64,000 nt of DNA, from positions 434,001 through 498,000 of the forward strand of contig NZ_CP115671.1 of NCBI RefSeq assembly GCF_027886425.1, given 5' to 3'. The translations under genes and the position numbers were made by a program. This document shows, piece by piece, positions 38,370 through 47,250 of the stretch (its first letter is position 1; every line of letters begins with the position of its first letter). Origin of the DNA: Brevundimonas vesicularis (GTDB taxonomy: Bacteria; Pseudomonadota; Alphaproteobacteria; Caulobacterales; Caulobacteraceae). The notes beneath the pieces were generated by a model. It did no database searches, was not told the DNA's origin, and saw only the letters and a list, made by a program, of their open reading frames with translations.

Positions 38370-39530
38370 ATGCGTATGAAGACTTTCGTGCTGGCCTCCA
38401 GCGCAGCGGCCGCCCTGGCCCTGTCGGCTGGTGCTGTGTCGGCGGAACCCAATGGCTGGTACGGCGCCATCGACGCCGGCTACCACATGATCGACGATAT
38501 CAACGCTGAATCGTCCACGACCGGCGCCAACTGGAACTGGGAAGTGAACGACGGCTGGGCGGCGTTCGCTCGCCTCGGATATCGCTTCAACCCGAACTGG
38601 CGCGTTGAACTGGAAGGCGGCTACCGCTCGGGCGACATCGGCACCGTGCGTGCCGTCTCGGGCACGCAAGGCCTGTGCAATCTGAGCCCGGCGACCGGTG
38701 ATTGCGCCTCGCCCGAAGGCGACATCGAATCCGCCACCCTGATGGCCAACGTCATCTATGACTTCGGCTTCGAATACTGGGGCGTTCGTCCGTTCGTCGG
38801 CCTCGGCGCCGGTGTGAACCGCGTCGACACCAACACGATCGGCGCTCTGCGCGCCAACCGTCTGGCCACCTTCGCCGCCGACGACACCTCGACCAAGTTC
38901 GCCGCTCAGGCGATCGCGGGTCTGGCCTGGGCCATCGGCGACCGCGCCAACATCGACCTGACCTACCGCTACCTGACGGGCGACGCAAACTTCGCCTCGA
39001 CGACGGCCGGCACGGGCGTGGGCGCCACGCAGTTCGGCGAATGGGACGGCGACTACGACCAGTCGCACACCGTGACCCTGGGTCTGCGCTACAGCTTCGG
39101 TGCGGAAGACGTCCCGCCGCCGCCGCCGCCGCCGCCCCCGCCCCCGCCGCCTCCTCCGCCCCCGCCGCCGCCTCCGCCGGTCGCTCAGAAGCCGGTCGCT
39201 CGCCAGTTCGTGGTGTACTTCGACTGGGATCGCTCGGACCTGACCGCGGAAGCCCGCTCGGTGGTGACGCAGGCCGCCAACTACGCCAAGTCGGGCGCAC
39301 CGACGCGCGTCCTGATCGTCGGCTACACCGACACCTCGGGTTCGGCTGCCTATAACCTGGGCCTGTCCAACCGTCGTTCGCGCACCGTCGCGGACGCGCT
39401 GGTCGCTCAAGGCGTCAACGGCGGCGTGATCGCCCTCGACGGCAAGGGCGAAACCAACCTGGCCAAGCCGACCGCCGACGGTGTGCGCGAACCGCTCAAC
39501 CGCCGCGCGACCATCGACATCAACTTCTAA
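38370..39530 (+). CDS. OmpA-family outer-membrane protein with polyproline linker
   Basis: A 386-residue outer-membrane protein: a signal peptide (FVLASSAAAALALSAGAVSAE), an eight-stranded-barrel-like N-terminal domain (NGWYGAIDAGYHM, VRPFVGLGAGVNRVD, HTVTLGLRYSFG), a run of 22 consecutive prolines (codons 39114-39179) and a C-terminal OmpA domain binding peptidoglycan (VVYFDWDRSDLTAEARSVV, VGYTDTSGSAAYNLGLSNRRSRTVADAL, PLNRRATIDINF). The linker probably crosses from the outer membrane to the wall. GGAGGG stands before the ATG at 38370; a second ATG two codons on is possible. Two hairpins follow the stop. Confidence 0.95.
   Translation: MRMKTFVLASSAAAALALSAGAVSAEPNGWYGAIDAGYHMIDDINAESSTTGANWNWEVNDGWAAFARLGYRFNPNWRVELEGGYRSGDIGTVRAVSGTQGLCNLSPATGDCASPEGDIESATLMANVIYDFGFEYWGVRPFVGLGAGVNRVDTNTIGALRANRLATFAADDTSTKFAAQAIAGLAWAIGDRANIDLTYRYLTGDANFASTTAGTGVGATQFGEWDGDYDQSHTVTLGLRYSFGAEDVPPPPPPPPPPPPPPPPPPPPPPVAQKPVARQFVVYFDWDRSDLTAEARSVVTQAANYAKSGAPTRVLIVGYTDTSGSAAYNLGLSNRRSRTVADALVAQGVNGGVIALDGKGETNLAKPTADGVREPLNRRATIDINF
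39114..39179 (+). repeat. 22-codon polyproline tract in ompA
   Basis: 66 bases of CCG/CCC/CCT codons encode 22 consecutive prolines. Codon choice varies, so it is not a pure triplet repeat, but the stretch is nonetheless a likely slippage hot-spot, and ribosomes would need EF-P to pass it. Confidence 0.95.
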
Positions 39531-39540
39531 GACTTTCAGG

Positions 39541-39567
39541 AGCCGATCTGGTTCGTCCGGATCGGCT
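39541..39567 (+). other. Stem-loop right after ompA stop
   Basis: AGCCGATC (39541-39548) pairs with GATCGGCT (39560-39567), extended inward to 11 pairs with a 5-nt loop. It starts 10 bp after the stop codon, ahead of the true terminator, and may protect the abundant ompA mRNA from 3' decay. Confidence 0.65.
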
Positions 39568-39594
39568 TCACCCTTCGAAGTTGTCGAAAGACAG

Positions 39595-39628
39595 AACGCC
39601 GCTTCCGTAAGGAGGCGGCGTTTTTCTT
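39595..39628 (+). terminator. Rho-independent terminator of ompA
   Basis: A 12-bp stem (39595-39606 with 39611-39622, one G-U pair) with loop GTAA is followed by TTTTTCTTT. Confidence 0.95.
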
Positions 39629-39663
39629 TGCGCCATCTGACCTTCTGCATGCTGTGTCCACGC

Positions 39664-39696
39664 AGAGAAAAAGGGCGACGCCTCGCGACGCCGCCC
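39664..39696 (-). terminator. Rho-independent terminator of the OmpA-family lipoprotein gene
   Basis: On the minus strand a 10-bp stem with two G-U pairs (39673-39696, loop GCGA) is followed by TTTTTCTCTG. It faces the ompA terminator across about 40 bp. Confidence 0.85.
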
Positions 39697-39721
39697 TCAA
39701 GCATTCTGATTTTGACGCCGA

Positions 39722-40396
39722 TCAGCCGGTGAACGGCCGAATCAGGATTTCGACGCGGCGGTTCTGAGCCTTGCCTTCGGCGGTGGCGTTCGAGGCCACC
39801 GGGTTACGCGAACTGTTGCCGGCGACGTAGAGGCGTTGGGCTAGAACGCCACGGCGAACCAGTTCAGAGGCGACGCTGCTGGCGCGGCGCTCCGACAGAG
39901 GCTGATTGATCGCGTCGCCGCCCGACGAGTCGGTGTGGCCGATCACGTCCACGGTCGACTGGTCATACTGTTGCAGCACGCGGGCGACATCATCCAGCAC
40001 CGGCAGGAATCGAGGATCGATGGACGACTGGTTCGTGGCGAAGGTCACGTCCGACGGCATGCGCAGCACCAGCAAGTCGCCCTGACGCGCCACGCCGACA
40101 CCGGAGCCGGAAAGTTCGGCTTCCATCGCGCGTTGCTGACGATCCATATATTGGCCGACGGCGGCGCCGCCCAGCGCGCCAATGCCGGCGCCAATCAGAG
40201 CATTCTTGCGGCCCTGTTCGCCGTTCGAGGTATTGGTCAGATAGCCGAGAACCGCGCCGCCCAGCGCACCGGCGATGGCGCCGGTCCCGGTGTTGTTGCG
40301 AACCGGACCCGAACGATAGGGGTCGGTGGTGGTGCAGGCGGCCGCCCCCAGCAGGGCGGCGATGGAAACGCTGGCGACGATAAACTTGGCGCGCAT
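39722..40396 (-). CDS. OmpA-family lipoprotein with glycine zipper
   Basis: A 224-residue outer-membrane lipoprotein: the lipobox ALLGAAAC ends the signal, followed by a glycine-zipper segment (GAIAGALGGAVLGYLT...GIGALGGAAVGQYMD) and a C-terminal OmpA domain (DVTFATNQSSIDPRFLPVLDDVARVL, VIGHTDSSGGDAINQPLSERRASSVASELVRRGV, AQNRRVEILIRPF). Such YiaD-like proteins bind peptidoglycan and may aid envelope integrity. Convergent with the larger OmpA protein, divergent from the oxygenase gene. Confidence 0.92.
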   Translation of the reverse strand: MRAKFIVASVSIAALLGAAACTTTDPYRSGPVRNNTGTGAIAGALGGAVLGYLTNTSNGEQGRKNALIGAGIGALGGAAVGQYMDRQQRAMEAELSGSGVGVARQGDLLVLRMPSDVTFATNQSSIDPRFLPVLDDVARVLQQYDQSTVDVIGHTDSSGGDAINQPLSERRASSVASELVRRGVLAQRLYVAGNSSRNPVASNATAEGKAQNRRVEILIRPFTG

Positions 40397-40568
40397 GGAA
40401 TGGTCCCTTTCTTTTGAGCGATCTGGCGCGGAAACGTGCGCTTACTGTGAAGGTTCCAATCTGTACGGCGTATGAATGCCCGCCACGTCCGCGCTCGCCA
40501 TGGCCCTGACAAAGGCGTCGATTGGGCGTATGGGAACCGCCGCACATCCCCAGATCGAGGACGACGCC

Positions 40569-41534
40569 GTGAGCGTGACCCAGACGGACAACACGACCAA
40601 CCGCGCCATTCAGCCGGTTTCGATGACGCAGTACGACGCCGATTTTCAGGCGTTCAGCGACGCACTGGGCGCGTCCTTCTCCCGCTATGGCTTCGCTGTG
40701 GTCGCCGACCATGGTCTGGATGAGGCGCGCATCACCGCGGCCATCGACGACGCCAAGGCCTTCTTCGCCATGCCGGAAGAGGTGAAGCGTCAATACCATC
40801 AGCCCGGTACGGGCGGCGCGCGCGGCCTGACCCCGTTCGGGGTCGAGGCGGCCAAGGACGCCAAGACGGTCGATCTGAAGGAGTTCTGGCACGTCGGTCG
40901 GGAACTGCCCGAAGGCCACCCCTATCGCCGCTATATGCGCGACAACGTCTGGCCGACCGAAGTCGAGGGCTTCCGCGAGCACCTGTATGGCATGTTCGAG
41001 GACCTGGATGCTTTGGGCGCCAAGATCCTGCGCGCCATCGCCCGCTACCTGAGGCTGGGCGACGACTTCTTCGCGGACAAGGTGGAGATGGGTAACAGCG
41101 TCCTGCGCATGCTTCATTACCCGCCGGTTCCGGCAGATGCGCCGGGCGTGCGCGCCGGGGCGCACGAAGACATCAATGTCATCACCCTGCTGCTCGGCGC
41201 CGAAGAGGCTGGTCTGCAGCTGAAGGACAAGGACGGCAGCTGGCTCGACATCGCGCCGCCGCCCGGCGCCCTGGTCGTCAATATCGGCGACATGCTGCAG
41301 CGGCTGACCAACCACGTCCTGCCGTCTACGACCCACCGCGTGGTCAACCCGGCGCCCGAGCGTCGCGGTTTCGCCCGCTATTCGACGCCCTTCTTCCTGC
41401 ACTTCAACCCGGACTTCCCGATCGAGACCCTGCCCAGCGCCATCACGCCGGACAATCCCGATCGCTATGCGGGCAAGACCATCCTGGCCGAGGATTATCT
41501 GACCGAACGCCTGCGCGAAATCCGCCTGCTCTAG
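40569..41534 (+). CDS. Isopenicillin-N-synthase-like 2OG-Fe(II) oxygenase
   Basis: A non-haem iron oxygenase. The 321 residues have the DIOX_N region (FQAFSDALGASFSRYGFAVVADHGLD), the metal ligands HxD in GAHEDINVITLL and His in PSTTHRVVNP, and the cosubstrate Arg in RRGFARYSTPFF. The true substrate is unknown; family members range from ACC oxidase-like to antibiotic enzymes, and none is implied here. I chose the GTG at 40569, with GAGGA 7 bases before it; open frame extends to an ATG at 40476, and an ATG at 40623 is another option. Confidence 0.88.
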   Translation: MSVTQTDNTTNRAIQPVSMTQYDADFQAFSDALGASFSRYGFAVVADHGLDEARITAAIDDAKAFFAMPEEVKRQYHQPGTGGARGLTPFGVEAAKDAKTVDLKEFWHVGRELPEGHPYRRYMRDNVWPTEVEGFREHLYGMFEDLDALGAKILRAIARYLRLGDDFFADKVEMGNSVLRMLHYPPVPADAPGVRAGAHEDINVITLLLGAEEAGLQLKDKDGSWLDIAPPPGALVVNIGDMLQRLTNHVLPSTTHRVVNPAPERRGFARYSTPFFLHFNPDFPIETLPSAITPDNPDRYAGKTILAEDYLTERLREIRLL

Positions 41535-41538
41535 GCCG

Positions 41539-43494
41539 TCAGCGGGAAATCCGTAGTCGGGTGATGTCGCGTCCGATGGCCTGGAAGTCGTTGGACAGGT
41601 CCGCGCCCGACTGCGGCAAGAAGGCCTTGTCTTTGTCAGTGGCGCAACTGCTCAAAATTTTGGCCGCGTCGCTGCCTGGGGTAATTGAGAACCCAACCGT
41701 GTAAACGATCACGTTCTTGTTCTTCATGCTGGTGCACAGTTTTGAGGCCTGATCGAACGGGTCGCCATTCGTCGCATCGCAGGCAATCTTGTCAAAGAGG
41801 TTGCCGGACCCTGAGCCCGCATCGCGCGCGATGACGCCACCGCAATAGGGCGTGTTGAATTCCCCGTCCGTCATCAAGATCACCGCCTTCAGAACCTTGG
41901 TCGGTGCATAGGCCGCTGCGGGGTTCGATGACCACAGCCCATTGAACTGGTTGGATACCGTATACCAACCCCAGGCGAGACCAATCTGCCCCGATGTCGA
42001 GCCCGTCACAGACAGCCCATTTACTAGGCTGGTCAAGGTGCTGATATTGGATGTCAACGGCTGGATCGTCGCTGCCGGGCAGGGGTTACCCGCGGATTTT
42101 ACGGGCGTCGTGCGGGGTGGCGCGGCATAGTTGCGACCCACCGTGGCTGTGCTCGGAGCCGCGTCGGTGTAGGCTTGTGAACCCGTACGCTCGCTGACGC
42201 AGCTGGTGTTACTAAAGGCGGTCAAGCGATTGTACTGAGCGTCGCGGAAGACGCGTATGGCGCATCCATCGCGCCCACACTGAACGGAGCCGCCACCAGA
42301 ATAATCAGCGAACGCGGCGCCACCGACAGGGATTACAAAGGCGTCGTTCGAGATTTTCTCTTGGACTTCGTAAAGGCCTTCATCATTCGTCGTGTTAAGC
42401 GCCGTCATGCCCTTAACGTCAGCGATCTGAAGCGTGTCGCCTTTCGACAAGCCGTGATTTGTGGAGGAGATGGTCACGAAGCAGTCGGAGCGCATGCATT
42501 TGCGGATCTGACCGCCCGAGCTGTAGCTGCTGTATCCATTGCCGCTAGTGGTGTTCAGCGCATACCAGTTCGTGCCCGACTGATATTGCAGGGACACCCG
42601 ATTGGCGTCGATCCGCACGACCTTGTAGGCGCGGTTGTTGATCTGGGTCATGCCGCCGACGCCGCTGATCCAGACGTAGTCGTCGGTCGATAGCCCGTGG
42701 CCGTTGGCGGTCACGACGCCCGGCGAAGCGCGCGTGATGCCAGAGATCGACTTGGCCGCCGCCGCCGCCCATGCGGCGCCGCTGATGCTGGTCGATCCGA
42801 TCGAGGCGCCGCGTGCGGCGTCAGCGCGAGCACCTAGATTTACGCCGATCGAATAGGGCACAATCGCCATGCGGGAATAGTAGGGCGTCTGTTTCGCGGC
42901 CGGCTGAACGACCAGTTTGATCAGCTGGTTTGCGGCGTTCTTCAGATCACCGATCCGATTGTTGCTGGCCATCGAGCCGGTGATGTCGAGCACCAGCGAA
43001 ACCTCGATATCCTTGGACGATCTATTCACCTCGGAGTGGACGCTCACGGGCAGGGTGTCGTCCAGAATCTTACCGTAGGGCGGCAGGACCACATTGGCGA
43101 TCAGGGTCTTCACCTGGACCTGGATGTCGGCGATGACGACCTGGTCTTTCGTCAACTCGATCTTGACGGCGTCGTCGGCGAACGGCTCCACGGACGCGTT
43201 GCGCAGATTGGCTCTCAGCGCCACCAGGGCGACGGTCTTCAGGTCTTTCGGATCGGTGTAGGACGAGCGCGCTGCGGCCAGGGCGGCCGCGTCCAGCGCG
43301 TCCTGAACGCGGGCCTTCGCCGTCGTCACGCGGTTGATGTCGATGCCGCCCAGGGTCAGCATGATCAGCGCCGGCATCACCAGGGCGAAGATCATCACGA
43401 CATTGCCGCCGCGGTCCGACGACAGGCGCGACGTGAACGAGCGCAGAGCCTTCACCGCTGTGCCGATCCGATTGGAAATCTTCACCATGCCCAT
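41539..43494 (-). CDS. TadG-like pilus-associated protein with vWA domain split by repeat domains
   Basis: A 651-residue protein: a cytoplasmic N terminus with basic residues, one TadE/G-type membrane segment (GGNVVMIFALVMPALIMLTLGGID, 29-52), and a large extracytoplasmic part with a vWA fold. The MIDAS motif begins at Asp170 (DITGSM) and the later MIDAS acid is in MTDGE (541-545). Between them lie two similar tandem segments (about 252-338 and 339-412), each with NHGLS/GHGLS, G-D, a GGMTQIN/KGMTALN core and an ending GG..[I/V]..C-x4-C. The core resembles FCCH-type beta domains often seen in phage tail proteins. No other tad genes are in the window. GC and codons of the 42200-42560 part look lower than average. 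Confidence 0.88.
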   Translation of the reverse strand: MGMVKISNRIGTAVKALRSFTSRLSSDRGGNVVMIFALVMPALIMLTLGGIDINRVTTAKARVQDALDAAALAAARSSYTDPKDLKTVALVALRANLRNASVEPFADDAVKIELTKDQVVIADIQVQVKTLIANVVLPPYGKILDDTLPVSVHSEVNRSSKDIEVSLVLDITGSMASNNRIGDLKNAANQLIKLVVQPAAKQTPYYSRMAIVPYSIGVNLGARADAARGASIGSTSISGAAWAAAAAKSISGITRASPGVVTANGHGLSTDDYVWISGVGGMTQINNRAYKVVRIDANRVSLQYQSGTNWYALNTTSGNGYSSYSSGGQIRKCMRSDCFVTISSTNHGLSKGDTLQIADVKGMTALNTTNDEGLYEVQEKISNDAFVIPVGGAAFADYSGGGSVQCGRDGCAIRVFRDAQYNRLTAFSNTSCVSERTGSQAYTDAAPSTATVGRNYAAPPRTTPVKSAGNPCPAATIQPLTSNISTLTSLVNGLSVTGSTSGQIGLAWGWYTVSNQFNGLWSSNPAAAYAPTKVLKAVILMTDGEFNTPYCGGVIARDAGSGSGNLFDKIACDATNGDPFDQASKLCTSMKNKNVIVYTVGFSITPGSDAAKILSSCATDKDKAFLPQSGADLSNDFQAIGRDITRLRISR

Positions 43495-43583
43495 CCCAAA
43501 GGACGCGGACCGCCCGATTAGCGCTCAGTCTGCCATCGGGCGGTTAAGGGAATTGTGAAGGGGACGGTTAACGCCGCCGCGGC

Positions 43584-45479
43584 TCAGGCGACGCTCCATC
43601 CGCACTGGTGACCCCTGTTCTGTTCCTGGAGCCAGACGTTCAGCGGGGCGAAATAGTCGGCGATGGCCGAGGCATCATTGCCGTCGTCACCGGTGAAGGC
43701 CTTCATCGCCTCCTGCCAGGGTTGGGACTGGCCCATCTGCAGCATGGCGTTGAAGCGGGCGCCGACCTCCTTGTTGCCATAGACGGAGCAGCGATGCAGC
43801 GGCCCGGTCCAGCCGGCCTGTTTGCAGGCCGCGCGCTGGAACTGGAACTGATAGATCGCCGCCAGGAAGTAGCGCGTATAGGGCGTGTTGCCGGGCACAT
43901 GGTATTTCGCGCCCGGATCGAAGGCGTTGGCCGGACGCGGACCCGGCGGAACCAGGCCCTGGTACTGCAGCATATCTGCGGTCCAGGCGGTATTGTAGGC
44001 GGCCGGCGCCGTCTCGCCCGAGAAGACGTCCCAGCGCCAGCGGTCGACCATCAGGCCGAACGGCAGGAAGGCGATCTTGTCCAAGGCCATCTTGAGCAGG
44101 AAGGGAATATCCTCCTCCGCGCCCGGCGTGGCCTTCAACAGGCCGATCTGGTTCAGATAGGTGGGGGTCAGGGCCGACAGGCCGACGAAGTCGCCGATGG
44201 CCTCATGGAAGCCGTCGTTGGCGCCGTTCCGGAACAGCATCGGCTGGTTCTTGTAGGCGCGCTGATAGTAGTTGTGACCCAGCTCGTGGTGGACGGTGTA
44301 GAAGTCGTCGCCGTTGACGTTGGTGCACATCTTGATGCGGATGTCGTCGGCGTTGTCCAGGTCCCAGGCCGAGGCGTGACAGACGACTTCGCGGTCGCGT
44401 GGGCGGGTGATTTGGCTGCGTTCCCAGAAGGTCTGAGGCAGCGGATCAAGACCCAGCGAGACGTAGAAGCGCTCGCCCGTCTTGACCATTTTCGTCGCGT
44501 CGTAATCGGCGGCCTTGAGCAGTTCGGTGAGGTCGTAGCTGGAGGCGCCGCCGCTGGGCGGGGCGACGACGTCGTAGATGTTGCCCCACTGTTGGGACCA
44601 CATATTGCCCAGCAGATCGGCGCGGATCGGGCCGTGGTCGGGCTGGACCGCGTCGCCGTATTTGGCGTTCAGCCTGGCGCGCACATAGCAGTGCAGGTTC
44701 TCGTAGAAGGGCTTCACCTGGGCCCACAGCCGATCGGTCTCGGCGGCGAAATCGTCGGCGGGCATGTCGTAGCCTGACCGCCACAGGGCGCCGGTGTCGG
44801 CGAAGCCCAACTCACGCGAGCCCTCATTGGCGATCTCGACCATGCGGGCGTAGTCGTCGCGCATGACCGGCGAGATGGTGCGCCAGCCTTCATAAAGCGC
44901 CTTGGTCTCGGCGGGATCGCGGCTGTCGGCCAGGATCAGCGAGGCTTCGTCCAGGGTGATCGGCTTGCCCTTGAAATCGAACTTGCCGGTCGAATAGGTC
45001 GAGTCCAGCCGCGTCGTGATCTGGGCCAATTCCTCGGCTGCGCCGGGACGATTGGGCGCGGGCAAGACCAGGCTGAGCCGCAGCAGGTTCAGCTTGCGGC
45101 GCACGACCGGATCGACCTGGACGTCGTTGAACTTGGCCGCCTGATTGGCCAGCTGGACCTGAAGCTCGGTCGCCTCGGCGTTGGCCTTGGACTCCAGCCA
45201 CATCGTGTCGAAGGTGATGTTGGTGGCGCGCGCCCATTGGATGCGGGCGACATATTCGCTGACCTCGGCCCATTTGGTTTCGGCGTCGGCGATGAAGGCT
45301 GTCGCGCCCTCGGCGGTGATCGGATAGTCGCCGCGCATGCCGCTGACGGCCGGCGCAGGCGTCGTCGAGGCCGTCTGTTCGACGCCCGGGGCTGCGGCGG
45401 CGGGTTCGCTGGTGCTGGCGCAGCCGGCGGCGAAGGCGAGGGCGCAGACCGCGACGGCGGTCATCATCTGACGCTTCAT
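43584..45479 (-). CDS. M2-family peptidyl-dipeptidase (ACE-like) lipoprotein
   Basis: A zinc peptidyl-dipeptidase related to angiotensin-converting enzyme, releasing dipeptides from C termini in the periplasm. The 631-residue precursor has a lipobox (AFAAGC), then the ACE helical domain. The zinc motif HELGH is at 398-402 (VHHELGHNYY) with the third ligand in NDGFHEAIGD, and FLPFGLMVDRWRWDVFSGE and an YTRYFLAAIYQFQF segment near the C terminus. Length and motifs are complete, so it should be active. Confidence 0.95.
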   Translation of the reverse strand: MKRQMMTAVAVCALAFAAGCASTSEPAAAAPGVEQTASTTPAPAVSGMRGDYPITAEGATAFIADAETKWAEVSEYVARIQWARATNITFDTMWLESKANAEATELQVQLANQAAKFNDVQVDPVVRRKLNLLRLSLVLPAPNRPGAAEELAQITTRLDSTYSTGKFDFKGKPITLDEASLILADSRDPAETKALYEGWRTISPVMRDDYARMVEIANEGSRELGFADTGALWRSGYDMPADDFAAETDRLWAQVKPFYENLHCYVRARLNAKYGDAVQPDHGPIRADLLGNMWSQQWGNIYDVVAPPSGGASSYDLTELLKAADYDATKMVKTGERFYVSLGLDPLPQTFWERSQITRPRDREVVCHASAWDLDNADDIRIKMCTNVNGDDFYTVHHELGHNYYQRAYKNQPMLFRNGANDGFHEAIGDFVGLSALTPTYLNQIGLLKATPGAEEDIPFLLKMALDKIAFLPFGLMVDRWRWDVFSGETAPAAYNTAWTADMLQYQGLVPPGPRPANAFDPGAKYHVPGNTPYTRYFLAAIYQFQFQRAACKQAGWTGPLHRCSVYGNKEVGARFNAMLQMGQSQPWQEAMKAFTGDDGNDASAIADYFAPLNVWLQEQNRGHQCGWSVA

Positions 45480-45543
45480 GATGGATCTCCTGAACAGCGC
45501 GGGCAGGAGAGGTCAGGCCCGGTCGCCCGTCAAGCGTGACGGT

Positions 45544-46236
45544 TCAGCGGCCGACGACGCAGGTGTTCAGACCCGCGTTGCGCACCGTGCCCATGGCGGC
45601 CTGAACGCGCGCGGCGCGCCGACGCACATAGGGGCCGGGCGCGGCGGCCTCGTAACGGCGCGGGGCCGGCAGGATGGCGGCCAGACGCGCCGCCTCACGC
45701 GGGCTCAGGTCGCGGGCATCCTTGCCGAACCAGTGGCGCGACGCGGCCTGGGCGCCATAGACGCCAGGCGCCCATTCCACCACGTTCAGATAGACCTCCA
45801 TGATCCGGCGCTTGGACCACACGGCCTCGATCAGGACGGTGTAGCCCGCCTCCAGACCTTTTCGGATCCAGTCGCGGCCGGGCCACAGGAAGACGTTCTT
45901 GGCCGTCTGCTGACTAATGGTCGATCCGCCGCGCAGGCGCCCGCCCTCGGCGTTATGATCCAGGGCCTTCTGGATCGCCTCCATGTCGAAGCCGTGGTGG
46001 CTGCAGAACCGGGCGTCCTCGGCGGCGATGGCCGCATTCACCAGATTGGGCGAGATCTGGTTCAGTCCGCGCCACTGATAGTCGATGCCGTCGCCCCTCG
46101 CGAGTTGGCGCAACATCAAGATGGTGGGGGGCGGCGGGACGATGGCGACGATCAGCACGCCCGCGACCGGGATCAGGGCCAGGATCAGAAGCGCGGTCAG
46201 CACCACGCGACGCCAGCTCTTGCGGCCCGTCGCCAT
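45544..46236 (-). CDS. mtgA: Monofunctional peptidoglycan glycosyltransferase
   Basis: Polymerises lipid II into glycan strands at the inner membrane. The 230 residues hold an N-terminal membrane anchor (VVLTALLILALIPVAGVLIVAIV) and the GT51 motifs EDARFCSHHGFD (catalytic Glu), GGSTISQQTAKNVFLWPGR, KRRIMEVYLNVVEWAPGVYGAQAASRHWFGKDA, and SPREAARLAAILPAPRRY. The start overlaps the WD40 gene stop (TGATG), so the two are probably co-translated. Confidence 0.96.
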   Translation of the reverse strand: MATGRKSWRRVVLTALLILALIPVAGVLIVAIVPPPPTILMLRQLARGDGIDYQWRGLNQISPNLVNAAIAAEDARFCSHHGFDMEAIQKALDHNAEGGRLRGGSTISQQTAKNVFLWPGRDWIRKGLEAGYTVLIEAVWSKRRIMEVYLNVVEWAPGVYGAQAASRHWFGKDARDLSPREAARLAAILPAPRRYEAAAPGPYVRRRAARVQAAMGTVRNAGLNTCVVGR

Positions 46237-47210
46237 CAGAGGATCAAGACCCCGGCGGCGCCGTCTTCGTCGGCCCAGGCCACCTTGTCGACGGCGGGGC
46301 TGAGCGACAGGGCGACGATGGCCGGCCCCTTCTCAGCCTTGACGAAATTCAGACCTTGGGCCGCCGGATGCGCGACCCAGACCCGACCGTCGGTCAGGCC
46401 GGCGGCCAGCAAACCCTGATCGGCGCGGGCCGAGACCAGATTGACCAGGGTCGTGTCGTCATAGCCGATCTCGGTCGCCTCGCGCCCCATCGGTCCGTTC
46501 GATCCGATGAAGGGCCATAGGACCGCGCCCTGCGCGCCTGAGGTCGCCATCAGCTGACCATTTGCCAAGAAGGCCATCGACCGCACCTTGCCCGGATAGC
46601 CGCCCATGCGCAGGTTCTTGGCGTCCTTGATGCGCCAGCCGTGCATCTGATTGTCCTGCATGGTCGTGACGACGAAGGCGCCGTCGGGCGAAAAGGCGAC
46701 GCCGGTGTGCGACCCGGCCCAGGCCAGTTTCACGGGCTGCTGTTTCTCGATCCGCGCATACCACAGCGCCGCCCCGCCATAGGTCGAGGTGGCGATGCGC
46801 CGGCCCTTGGGCTCGAAGGCGACGCCGGAGACGGTGCGCTCGTGCTGGAAGTCGCGCCGGAAGCCGACCTCCTTGGGGTCGATCACCGACAGGGTGCGGC
46901 CGAAGGAAAAGGCGATCAGGCCCGAGGCCGGCGAGGCGTCGATGGCGTCGATCCACTGGTTCTTGGCCGTGGCCAGAACGACCGGATCCTCGTCTCGACG
47001 GGTCCAGACGACCTTGCCGTCATCGCCGCCTGTGACGATCCCGTTGCCGGACGGGTGAACGCAGGCGCACAGCACGGCGCCGTCGTGCGCCTCCACCCGC
47101 GTCCGGTCTTCGAACCGGATCGAGCCGTCGCCGAGGGCGAAGACAGCGCCGGTGTTGTCGAACAGGGCGGCGGTGACCTGGGCGTCGAAATCGAAGTTCA
47201 TAGGCCGCAT
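46236..47210 (-). CDS. WD40-repeat protein
   Basis: A 324-residue cytoplasmic protein of repeated WD40-like blades: AALFDNTGAVFALGDGSIRF, CVHPSGNGIVTGGDDGKVVW, GVAFEPKGRRIATSTYGGAALW, GVAFSPDGAFVVTTMQDNQMHGW, SMAFLANGQLMATSGAQGAVLWPF, ALSLSPAVDKVAWADEDGAAGV. No signal peptide or enzymatic motif is seen, so it is probably a scaffold. The start may be the ATG at 47210 or the one three codons on. Its stop overlaps the mtgA start. Confidence 0.85.
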   Translation of the reverse strand: MRPMNFDFDAQVTAALFDNTGAVFALGDGSIRFEDRTRVEAHDGAVLCACVHPSGNGIVTGGDDGKVVWTRRDEDPVVLATAKNQWIDAIDASPASGLIAFSFGRTLSVIDPKEVGFRRDFQHERTVSGVAFEPKGRRIATSTYGGAALWYARIEKQQPVKLAWAGSHTGVAFSPDGAFVVTTMQDNQMHGWRIKDAKNLRMGGYPGKVRSMAFLANGQLMATSGAQGAVLWPFIGSNGPMGREATEIGYDDTTLVNLVSARADQGLLAAGLTDGRVWVAHPAAQGLNFVKAEKGPAIVALSLSPAVDKVAWADEDGAAGVLIL

Positions 47211-47250
47211 GTAGCGATCCGACCTCGTCGCGTCACCTTCTGCCTGCCCG

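Noticed and set aside
39114..39179. Repeat array in ompA as a CRISPR-like or tandem repeat locus
   Set aside because: It is simply a polyproline coding tract with varied Pro codons; there are no spacers.
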